A DNA stretch of 7,375 nt from contig JABMPV010000297.1 in NCBI GenBank assembly GCA_013202595.1, forward strand, positions 1 through 7,375. The letters run 5' to 3'. Made by a program: the position numbers and the translations under genes. Position 1 is the stretch's first letter; every line of letters starts with the position of its first letter. The notes under the pieces are model-generated. The model ran no database searches and was not told the DNA's origin. It worked only from the letters and a program-made list of their open reading frames with translations. This document shows positions 1 through 5,453 of this stretch, in pieces. The DNA comes from a bacterium. Its GTDB lineage: Bacteria; Actinomycetota; Acidimicrobiia; Spongiisociales; UBA11373.

Positions 1-1301
1 ACCTACAGCAGTTCGACGAGGCCGAGGTCAACCTGCTCTCCGCCCTCACGCTCTACGGCAGCCTCGACGAAAAGCGAGGTCAGGCCGAGGTCCTCGGCAT
101 GCTCGGGATGCTGAAGATGGAACGGGGCGAACCCGAAAGCGCCGAGACCGACTTCCTCCGGGCGATCGAGATCAGCACAGCCATCGGCTACCGCCACGGC
201 GAAGCCGTCCACACGATGAACTATGGGATCTTCCTCACACTCGTCAGCCGGATTGCCGACGCTGTCGACCGCTTCGAGACCGCCGCCGAGACCTATAGCG
301 AGATCGGCAACGAACGAGGACAAGCACTCGTGATGTCGAACGCTGCATGGCCACGCCACGCCTTCCTTGGCGAGGACGAGCAATCCGAAGCACAGATCCG
401 ATTCGCTCTTGAGTACTACGAACGCATCGGTGACGATCGCGGGCGGGCCCAGAGTCTGGGCGTGCTCGCATCGGTGATCGCACGCACCGGCGATCAACGG
501 GAGTCTGACTCACTGTTTCGCGAGTCGCTCAGGATTGCCGAAGACGCCCAGGACTCTTGGCTTGCTGTCCAGATCATGAAGGAGTGGGCAGCCAACGAAG
601 GATCCTGGAATCAATTGGATTCAGCCATTCTCCATGCTCAGCACGCCCTTGAGCGATGCGAGCAAATGGACATTCGCGATCTCGCCGTCAGCATCGAGGC
701 GCTCCTTGGCCGACTGCTGCTGAAAGCAGGCCACTTCGACGACGCTCTCGCCATGACCAGCAAGGCGATGGGTTCCCACAGGCCCGGGATCGAGTTTGGA
801 CACCTGATTCCGTTCTCGCACGCCCTCGTGCTCGCTACTCATGGAGACAGAGCAGAAGCCGACAGGTATTTGAGCATGGCTCATGAGGGTCTCCGTGACC
901 TTCTTCATGGACTCGATGATGAGCGAAAACAGAGAGCCATCCAGAGAGTCCCACTTCACCAACTGGTCCACGAGGAATGGACAAGGCGTCAACCGACCCT
1001 CGTTGAGGTCGAGATCGCCGATCTCGACGCACCATCCGGACGCGCTCTCCGGGCAGACGAGCACACGACAGTGCGCTGGACGGTGTCGGCCCCCGACGAC
1101 GAGACAGTTGAGGACGCTGTGAAGCGGCGTCAGATGCGGATCGAGCGACTCTGCACCGAGGCGGCCGAACAGCACGCCTCACCCACCGTCGAGGATCTCG
1201 CCCAGACGCTCGGAGCCAGCGTCGCCACCATTCGCCGCGATCTCGCAGCGCTCCGAGAACAGGGCCGGACTGTCAACACACGCGGCTCGCGGGTGGCGTG
1301 A
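1..1301 (+). CDS. TPR-repeat protein with C-terminal DeoR-type winged helix (5' end outside window)
   Basis: The reading frame is open from the first codon at base 3 to the TGA at 1299-1301, so at least 432 C-terminal residues are visible and the true start lies upstream. The first roughly 250 visible residues are helical repeats with a period near 40, each with alternating small and aromatic positions and a segment like 'YSEIGNERG' or 'YYERIGDDRG'. This is the long TPR type seen in MalT/AfsR-like regulators and cyclase-linked proteins. The last 57 or so residues hold a winged helix whose recognition helix reads SVATIRRDLAALREQG, close to the DeoR/HTH_11 pattern. A role as a signal-sensing or protein-binding regulator is inferred. 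The missing N-terminus could carry an ATPase, cyclase or kinase domain. Base composition looks somewhat less GC-rich than the downstream metabolic genes, which would fit accessory DNA. The TPR and HTH calls are firm; the function is not known. Confidence 0.8.
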   Translation, partial: LQQFDEAEVNLLSALTLYGSLDEKRGQAEVLGMLGMLKMERGEPESAETDFLRAIEISTAIGYRHGEAVHTMNYGIFLTLVSRIADAVDRFETAAETYSEIGNERGQALVMSNAAWPRHAFLGEDEQSEAQIRFALEYYERIGDDRGRAQSLGVLASVIARTGDQRESDSLFRESLRIAEDAQDSWLAVQIMKEWAANEGSWNQLDSAILHAQHALERCEQMDIRDLAVSIEALLGRLLLKAGHFDDALAMTSKAMGSHRPGIEFGHLIPFSHALVLATHGDRAEADRYLSMAHEGLRDLLHGLDDERKQRAIQRVPLHQLVHEEWTRRQPTLVEVEIADLDAPSGRALRADEHTTVRWTVSAPDDETVEDAVKRRQMRIERLCTEAAEQHASPTVEDLAQTLGASVATIRRDLAALREQGRTVNTRGSRVA

Positions 1302-1308
1302 GCGCTAG

Positions 1309-1332
1309 GTGACACGGCAATCGCCGTGTCAC
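1309..1332 (+). terminator. Perfect 10-bp hairpin after the TPR gene
   Basis: GTGACACGGC (1309-1318) and GCCGTGTCAC (1323-1332) pair perfectly around the 4-base loop AATC, seven bases after the TPR stop codon. No run of T follows (the next bases are TGATATATAC), so it is the U-poor hairpin type often proposed as a terminator in actinobacteria. Being symmetric, it could also stop transcription arriving on the minus strand. The hairpin is certain from the sequence; termination is inferred. Confidence 0.65.
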
Positions 1333-1441
1333 TGATATATACACGAGACACCCCGGATAGATGCTGCGTCCAGGCAGAAGACTCCAGGAGGACCATCTCG
1401 TGCGTAGGCGCATCGCTTTCGTGGCTCTGACCGCAGCCACC
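1328..1441 (-). pseudogene. Probable C-terminal remnant of the IS-split methyltransferase
   Basis: Read on the minus strand from 1441, one frame gives a peptide containing THEMVLLESSAW, then SRVYISDT. This resembles the 'PHLVLxESxW...RxYxxD' strand pair that follows the 'SWW' segment in many small class I methyltransferases. That is exactly where the 5' part of the methyltransferase at 2664-3217 is cut by the insertion sequence. The remnant runs into the hairpin at 1309-1332, and no family-like sequence follows, so the last part of the domain seems lost. Collapsing the flanking GCCACC repeat does not join the two parts in the same frame, so an indel or an imprecise junction must also be assumed. 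Recognition rests on remembered family pattern, not an alignment. Confidence 0.45.
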
Positions 1442-1448
1442 TGACGGG

Positions 1449-1480
1449 GCCCCGGTTGTTGGTCCAGCTGTTATGGGTGT
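1449..1480 (+). repeat. IS terminal inverted repeat, orfB-distal (right IS) end
   Basis: These 32 bases match the reverse complement of 2629-2660 at 26 positions. The shared inner core is TGGGTGT and the shared outer core GCCCCG. The stop codon of orfB (TAA, 1471-1473) lies inside the repeat, as is common in compact IS3 elements. Confidence 0.8.
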
Positions 1481-2328
1481 GTTTGCTGGTTGTCGTGGGT
1501 CCATTTGGCAGCGTACTCATCGGGGGTGAGCCCGCCGAGGCTGCCGTGGGGCCGCCACGTGTTGTATTCGATTCTCCAGTCTCCGATCAGGACCCGGGCC
1601 TCGGTGAGTGACCCGAACTCGGTGATGTTGAGCAGTTCGTCGCGGACCCTGCCGTTGAACGACTCGATGAACGGGTTCTCCCAGGGTGATCCCGGATCGA
1701 TGTAGATGGTGCCTGCCCCTGAGAGGCGGCACCAGTCCCGGAGCGTCCAGGCGATCAGTTCGGGTCCGTTGTCCATCCGCAGGAACCTCGGGGCGCCTCG
1801 GAGAGCGACCAGGCGTTCAACGCTGGCCACCACGTCGTCGCCGGTGATGGAACGGTCAACGGTCATGTCGAGTGCTTCTCGGGTGTGCTCGTCGACGATG
1901 TTCAACAGTTTCAGGCGACGGAGATCGGCGGTCTCATCGAACTGGAAGTCCAACGCCCACACATGATTCGGATACTCAGCTCGCAACAGGGCACCGTCGA
2001 GTCCGCCGGGACGACGACGCTTGTTCTTGCGTGATGGAGGCCGCCGGAGGCCTTCTTCACGCCACAAACGCCGTATCCGCTTGTGGTTCACCACCCAGCC
2101 TTCGCGACGCACCACCACATGGGCCTTACGCCACCCCAGACGAGGATGCGCCCGAGCAAAGGACCGGAGCCGGCTCCGCAGCTTCACATCGGCCTCCGGG
2201 ACCAGGCGGGCTGGGCGCCGCTGGGTGGAACGCCACTGACCCACCACCCGACACGCCCGACGTTCAGAAACCCCGAACCGTTCCACCAACACCACCACAG
2301 CGCGGCGGCGGCGATCCGGGGTCACCAT
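1471..2328 (-). CDS. IS3-family transposase OrfB (DDE integrase)
   Basis: This 285-residue protein is the catalytic part of the IS3-family transposase. It has an N-terminal basic helical region with the HTH_21-like segment 'HPRLGWRKAH' and 'NHKRIRRLWREEGLRRP' (about 61-97), then an rve-type integrase core. The catalytic triad is D127 (in ALDFQ), D186 (in RMDNGPE) and E222 (in PFIESFNG). D186 and E222 are 36 apart, the D(35)E spacing of the family. The C-terminus has 'YNTWRPHGSLGGLTPDEYA', the usual end of this group. The length is full, with no stop or frameshift. Its ATG lies inside the end of orfA (ATGGTGA overlap), so it is made by coupling, or as an OrfAB fusion by -1 frameshifting. Confidence 0.95.
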   Translation of the reverse strand: MVTPDRRRRAVVVLVERFGVSERRACRVVGQWRSTQRRPARLVPEADVKLRSRLRSFARAHPRLGWRKAHVVVRREGWVVNHKRIRRLWREEGLRRPPSRKNKRRRPGGLDGALLRAEYPNHVWALDFQFDETADLRRLKLLNIVDEHTREALDMTVDRSITGDDVVASVERLVALRGAPRFLRMDNGPELIAWTLRDWCRLSGAGTIYIDPGSPWENPFIESFNGRVRDELLNITEFGSLTEARVLIGDWRIEYNTWRPHGSLGGLTPDEYAAKWTHDNQQTHP

Positions 2329-2600
2329 TTTCCCTCGGCCAACTCCTTCAACATCGCCTTATCCAACTCAGCTTCGGCCAGCAGCTTCTTCAACCGAGCG
2401 TTCTCGGACTCGAGTTCCTTCAACCGCTTCACCGCATCAGCCTTCATCCCGCCGTACATGCTCCGCCACCGGTTCCATGTCGACTCGGCGATCTCGAGGT
2501 GCCGCAGCACTTCGGCCATGTCCTGGCCCTCACCCAACAGTCGCTCACCCTCACGCAGCTTGCGGACCGCCTGCTCGGGCGTGTGTCGATGTCTCTTCAT
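2322..2600 (-). CDS. IS3-family transposase OrfA (helix-turn-helix subunit)
   Basis: This 92-residue protein starts KRHRHTPEQAVRKLREG, the standard HTH_8/IS3 OrfA opening. The helix-turn-helix segment is 'MAEVLRHLEIAESTWNRWR', followed by a leucine-zipper-like coiled coil (about 55-88, 'LKELESENARLKKLLAEAEL') used for multimerisation. OrfA binds the terminal repeats and regulates or combines with OrfB. I chose the ATG at 2600 because GGGAGG lies 9 bases upstream. The in-frame ATG at 2609 touches that motif directly, and the one at 2636 has no such site. Near the stop the sequence is GGA AAA TGG TGA. A one-base backward slip on the A-run enters the OrfB frame. Confidence 0.93.
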   Translation of the reverse strand: MKRHRHTPEQAVRKLREGERLLGEGQDMAEVLRHLEIAESTWNRWRSMYGGMKADAVKRLKELESENARLKKLLAEAELDKAMLKELAEGKW

Positions 2601-2617
2601 CGTGGCCATCCTCCCAT

Positions 2618-3217
2618 TTACGGGTCGGACACCCACAACAGATGGACCACTACTCGGGGCTCACGCCACCACCAACTCGTCCCGCTGCGTCCCACGGTCG
2701 CGACATGTGCGGTGTCGTGAACCTCCAGGACGATGACTCCGTCGTCCCGGAGGGCTCCTCGCATCCTGTGCAGGATGAGGGCGCCGTCGTCGGGCGAGAA
2801 CGTGTCGATCTGGCCGAACAGCATCATCGCCAGTCCATGTCCGGTGCCCGGGTCGGAGGTGCGGGCGTCTCCGAGCACGTGAGCGCACCGCTCGCCTGAG
2901 TTCTCATTGGCATGAGCAATCGATGCAGGGCCGATGTCGATGCCCAGGCATGTGTGACCGCGAGACGCCAGGGCAGCCGTGTAGAGGCCGGGACCGCAGC
3001 CGAGGTCGACCACCGACGTCGGTCCGCCGATGATCCCGTGCAGGGTCTCGACATGCCGTTCGATCACAGATGATCTTCGTGACGCCATGTCGTGGGATTG
3101 GTCGAGGTGCTCGGCCAGCATCCGTCGAGAGAACTCGGCGTCACCCCACGGCAGCCCCGGTGGGTGATCGTCCGGCCACATTCGCGAGAACACCGGTCCG
3201 AGATCGGGTGTCAGCAC
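2618..3217 (-). pseudogene. Class I SAM-dependent methyltransferase, 3' end replaced by IS sequence
   Basis: The frame encodes a Rossmann-fold methyltransferase. Counting from the GTG at 3217, motif I is DLGCGPG (71-77), the ribose-binding acid is D94 in GIDIG, and later strands are 'HVLGDART', 'GLAMMLFGQIDTFSP' and 'DDGVIVLEVHD'. After 'TSWWW' the host sequence ends at about 2664. The last 14-15 codons, to the TAA at 2618-2620, come from the insertion sequence end. The lost part would include the C-terminal strands of the fold, so the product is probably inactive, although the SAM-binding half is intact. The GTG start overlaps the lipoprotein stop as GTGCTGA (3211-3217), which suggests translational coupling. 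An upstream in-frame ATG at 3274 would extend the protein by 19 arginine-rich residues and overlap the lipoprotein by 64 bases, so I reject it. The substrate is unknown. Confidence 0.82.
2629..2660 (-). repeat. IS terminal inverted repeat, orfA-proximal (left IS) end
   Basis: This is the partner of 1449-1480, with six mismatches in 32, four of them clustered between the GCCCCG and GGTCCA cores. It lies upstream of orfA and should contain or adjoin the transposase promoter, although no clear -35/-10 pair was identified. Confidence 0.8.
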
Positions 3218-3678
3218 GAGAGATCCACGGTGCGTCCGAGGAGATCGGCGGCCTCGATCTCGAGAGCGTCGCACTCCCCGTCGAATGCCTGCTGGGCGGC
3301 GATCACTTCCGCGGGTGTCAGGACGATCGAGCCGTCTCCCGAGGTCTCGATGGTGATGATCAGCAGGTCCAGCGCGGCGACCACGGTTGCCAGGGTGGCG
3401 ACGAAGCGGGCGTGGCGTCCTGCGAGCTCATCGGGAGGTTCGAGGGCGTTCACATCTTCGAGGGCCCCACGGCGCAGTTCCTTCAATGCGCTGATCTGGG
3501 CGAGGGTCGGGGTGGCGCTTTCGACACCTTCGGGCGTTGCCGGGATGATCTGGGAGGCCGACACCAGTTGCGCTCTGCCGATGCCCTCGATCGCCGACAC
3601 ATAGATCTCGGCGCGATCATCGCCTCCGCAGGCTGCGGCGACGAGTACGAGGGCGAGAAGGAGTGCGATGCGGCGCAT
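3211..3678 (-). CDS. Small putative lipoprotein of unknown function
   Basis: This 155-residue protein has a short charged start (MRR), a hydrophobic core 'IALLLALVLVAAA' and a lipobox ending in C17, followed by GGDD. This is a typical actinobacterial lipoprotein signal, so export and membrane anchoring after diacylglyceryl transfer are likely. The mature part is mostly helical and Ala/Leu/Glu-rich with no motif I recognise. Two further cysteines, C136 and the very last residue C155, might form a disulfide. It is divergent from the deacetylase gene, with only 36 bases between the two starts. A possible -10 (TAGTGT) lies on the minus strand at 3702-3697, 18 bases before the ATG. The next gene on the same strand overlaps its stop by 7 bases, so the two were probably one operon before the insertion. 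Confidence 0.8.
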   Translation of the reverse strand: MRRIALLLALVLVAAACGGDDRAEIYVSAIEGIGRAQLVSASQIIPATPEGVESATPTLAQISALKELRRGALEDVNALEPPDELAGRHARFVATLATVVAALDLLIITIETSGDGSIVLTPAEVIAAQQAFDGECDALEIEAADLLGRTVDLSC

Positions 3679-3696
3679 GGTGTGGGGTCGCTGGGG

Positions 3697-3702
3697 ACAC
3701 TA
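3697..3702 (-). promoter_or_regulatory. Possible -10 box for the lipoprotein gene
   Basis: TAGTGT on the minus strand fits TANNNT and lies 18 bases before the ATG at 3678. It overlaps the opposite-strand box TAGCCT by two bases, so the two divergent promoters would compete. No clear -35 is seen. Confidence 0.35.
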
Positions 3703-3706
3703 GCCT
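3701..3706 (+). promoter_or_regulatory. Possible -10 box, leaderless arrangement, deacetylase gene
   Basis: TAGCCT fits TANNNT and is followed by 8 bases and then the ATG at 3715. No purine-rich ribosome binding site precedes the ATG. A start site at or next to the ATG would give a leaderless mRNA, common in actinobacteria. This is inferred from spacing alone. Confidence 0.45.
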
Positions 3707-3714
3707 GACCCGCC

Positions 3715-4557
3715 ATGCCAGGACTCCTCGCTTTCCACGCTCACCCGGATGACGAATCGCTCGCCATGGGCGGAACCCTCTGCCGGTACTCCGATGCCGG
3801 CGAACAGGTGGTCGTCGTCACGGCAACCAGGGGAGAGGTTGGTGAGATCCACAACAGGGAGGATCCCGACTCGATCAGGGACACGCTCGGGGACGTTCGT
3901 GTTCGGGAACTGAAGGATGCGTGCGGCATCCTCGGCGTCGAGAGTGTCGTCCTGGGCTACAGGGACTCGGGGATGATGGGCATGCCCGACAACCGCAATC
4001 CGAACTGTTTTTGGCGAGCCGACTTCATGGAGGCGACCGGACGGCTGGTTCGGGAGATTCGCCGGTACCGGCCAGAGGTGATGACCGCCTACGACCCCTA
4101 CGGCGGATACGGGCATCCCGATCACATCAATGTGCATCGGATCGGGACGGCGGCGTTCTTCGGCGCAGCAGACCACGGGCGCTTCCCCGCCGATGAGTTC
4201 GGGGACCCATGGGAGATCACCAGGCTGTTCTGGTCGACGTGGCCTCGTGAGCGCTCGCGCAGGGCTCGCCAGATCATGGCCGAGATGGGTCATATCGATG
4301 CAGAGGAGGCGGCCCGGGAACCGGAGCACGGCACGCGGGATCAAGACATCACCACGTTCATCGACGTGGCCGAGTGGTTCGATCGCAAGTGGGAGGCGGT
4401 GCTGGCCCACGACACCCAGATCGCTCACGACTCCTGGTTCCGGACCATGCCGGAGGAGTTGCGACGTCGGGCCTTCAGCACGGAGACCTTCATCCGGGTC
4501 TTCAGTCGCACTGCCGCAGACCCTGCAACCCCCGACCTGTTCGCCGGCCTCCGCTGA
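3715..4557 (+). CDS. PIG-L/LmbE-family zinc deacetylase, MshB/Mca-like
   Basis: This 280-residue protein belongs to the PIG-L family of zinc amidohydrolases. The zinc site is visible as AHPDDES (H10, D13, with catalytic D12) and GHPDH (H134-H137, third ligand H137), as in MshB. 'VVTATRGEVGE', 'YRDSGMMG' and 'AYDPYGGYGHPDH' are all strongly conserved in the mycothiol branch. MshB deacetylates GlcNAc-inositol in mycothiol synthesis, and Mca cleaves mycothiol S-conjugates. The length fits either enzyme. The DSGM and YDP-GGYGHPDH segments lean towards MshB, but the family has many uncharacterised members, so I give no symbol. The protein is cytosolic, with no signal peptide. The start at 3715 is fixed by MPGLLAFHAHPDD and by the short divergent gap. 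The next gene follows after 38 bases on the same strand. Confidence 0.9.
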   Translation: MPGLLAFHAHPDDESLAMGGTLCRYSDAGEQVVVVTATRGEVGEIHNREDPDSIRDTLGDVRVRELKDACGILGVESVVLGYRDSGMMGMPDNRNPNCFWRADFMEATGRLVREIRRYRPEVMTAYDPYGGYGHPDHINVHRIGTAAFFGAADHGRFPADEFGDPWEITRLFWSTWPRERSRRARQIMAEMGHIDAEEAAREPEHGTRDQDITTFIDVAEWFDRKWEAVLAHDTQIAHDSWFRTMPEELRRRAFSTETFIRVFSRTAADPATPDLFAGLR

Positions 4558-4583
4558 GCCGTGATGGCAGTCTGCACCTGCGA

Positions 4584-4589
4584 TATCGT
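4584..4589 (+). promoter_or_regulatory. Possible -10 box, leaderless arrangement, second methyltransferase
   Basis: TATCGT fits TANNNT, with 6 bases to the ATG at 4596. Only CGGA is available as a weak ribosome binding site. The spacing matches the boxes before the deacetylase and hisA-like genes. A -35 is not evident. Confidence 0.4.
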
Positions 4590-4595
4590 CGGACC

Positions 4596-5444
4596 ATGAC
4601 TGCAATCGAAGACTGGCGGAGTGCCCTCGATTCGTGGGCGATCCCCGAGCACCTGATCGCAGCGGCGGAAGAGTCCCCCTACGGCTGGCCTGCCGATCTC
4701 GTCGAGCGGCTGCGATCCATCTCATCCGGGGGTGTGACCCCGACTGCGGTCTCGGTCCTCCAGGCACTCGGCGACGATGGCACACTGCTCGACGTCGGAG
4801 CGGGTGCAGGGCGGGTCTCGCTCCCCATCGCGGCACACGGTTTCGACCTGACCGCCGTCGAACCCGACGAGCGAATGGCCGACGCGCTCGAAGCCGATGC
4901 CGGGCGGCGTGACGTTCCCGTGCGATTGATCCGGGATCGGTGGCCCGAGGCGGCCGCGGGAGCGGGAGCCCACGATGTGGTACTGAGTGCCAACGTCGTC
5001 TACGACGTGGCCGATATCGGGCCCTTCGTGGCCGCATTGCATCACTGGGCCCGGAGGGCGGTGGTGATCGAGTGTGGCACTGCCCATCCTTGGGCCCGTC
5101 TGAGTCGTTACTTCACGGCTCTCCACGGGATCGGCCGGCCCTCAGGGCCCGCTGTCGAGGATCTCACCGACGTGATCATCGAGGCTACGGGGGTCGAACC
5201 GGAGATCGAGAAGTGGGCCAGGCCGTCGATGCGGTTCGCCGACATGCAGGAACTGCTCGCGTTCCATCAGCGCCGCCTCGTGGTGCCGCCGGCACGCGTC
5301 GCTGATCTCGCCGATCTGCTGGCCCCCGACGTCGTCGAGTCGGACGGATGGCTGACCCTTGGTGATCCAATCAGGGTGGCGTGCACTGTCCACTGGCCGA
5401 TCGAGTCGGGCTGCCCCGCGGTAGAGGCTTCCACCTCGGGCTAG
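4596..5444 (+). CDS. Class I SAM-dependent methyltransferase
   Basis: This 282-residue protein has the SAM-binding motif I LLDVGAGAGRVSLPIA (64-79), the acidic ribose ligand E89 in AVEPDE, and a motif II/IV-like strand AHDVVLSANVVYDV (125-138). These define a class I Rossmann methyltransferase. The substrate-binding C-terminal half (about 160-282) shows nothing I can tie to a named family. The N-terminal 60 residues are helical and probably cap the active site. I chose the ATG at 4596 because the frame upstream runs through the deacetylase gene as an Arg/Pro-rich shadow. The protein lies between the deacetylase (38-base gap) and the HisA-like gene (its TAG stop is 9 bases before that ATG), suggesting partial co-transcription. 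It is distinct from the IS-split methyltransferase at 2618-3217. Confidence 0.88.
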   Translation: MTAIEDWRSALDSWAIPEHLIAAAEESPYGWPADLVERLRSISSGGVTPTAVSVLQALGDDGTLLDVGAGAGRVSLPIAAHGFDLTAVEPDERMADALEADAGRRDVPVRLIRDRWPEAAAGAGAHDVVLSANVVYDVADIGPFVAALHHWARRAVVIECGTAHPWARLSRYFTALHGIGRPSGPAVEDLTDVIIEATGVEPEIEKWARPSMRFADMQELLAFHQRRLVVPPARVADLADLLAPDVVESDGWLTLGDPIRVACTVHWPIESGCPAVEASTSG

Positions 5445-5447
5445 GTT
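5442..5447 (+). promoter_or_regulatory. Possible -10 box overlapping the upstream stop codon, HisA-like gene
   Basis: TAGGTT fits TANNNT and is 6 bases before the ATG at 5454. Its first three bases are also the TAG stop of the methyltransferase. No ribosome binding site precedes the ATG. Either a leaderless start or reinitiation after the upstream stop would explain translation. Confidence 0.4.
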
Positions 5448-5453
5448 CGCTCC

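Larger units (their letters stand above)
1441..2664 (-). mobile_element. IS3-family insertion sequence, complete, minus-strand transposase
   Basis: The element carries the two overlapping frames typical of IS3: a small helix-turn-helix orfA and a DDE integrase orfB. Imperfect terminal inverted repeats lie at 1449-1480 and 2629-2660 (26 of 32 bases match). The length of about 1.22 kb is normal for the family, and the integrase resembles the IS407/IS2 side of the family (PWENPFIESFNG). The outer limits are uncertain by a few bases: both ends show TGA just outside the matched repeats (1442-1444 and, complemented, 2661-2663). GCCACC occurs directly outside the left end (1436-1441) and at 2665-2670, so a 5-base duplication GCCAC with ends at 1441 and 2664 is one consistent reading. 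Both frames are intact, so the copy may be active or recently inserted. Confidence 0.88.

Noticed and set aside
1872..2720. 282-codon plus-strand open frame across the insertion sequence
   Set aside because: It is antisense to orfB and orfA, which carry a complete DDE triad and a helix-turn-helix. Composition is Pro/Thr/His-rich without domain signal.
4374..4595. Extending the second methyltransferase upstream to the ATG at 4374
   Set aside because: The extra 74 residues lie inside the deacetylase gene and read as Arg/Pro/His-rich shadow sequence. The ATG at 4596 begins normal protein sequence and follows a plausible promoter box.
3700..5037. Long 445-codon minus-strand open frame opposite the deacetylase and methyltransferase genes
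   Set aside because: It is Arg/Pro/His-rich with no motif and lies fully antisense to two genes with strong family motifs. Long antisense frames are expected at this GC content.
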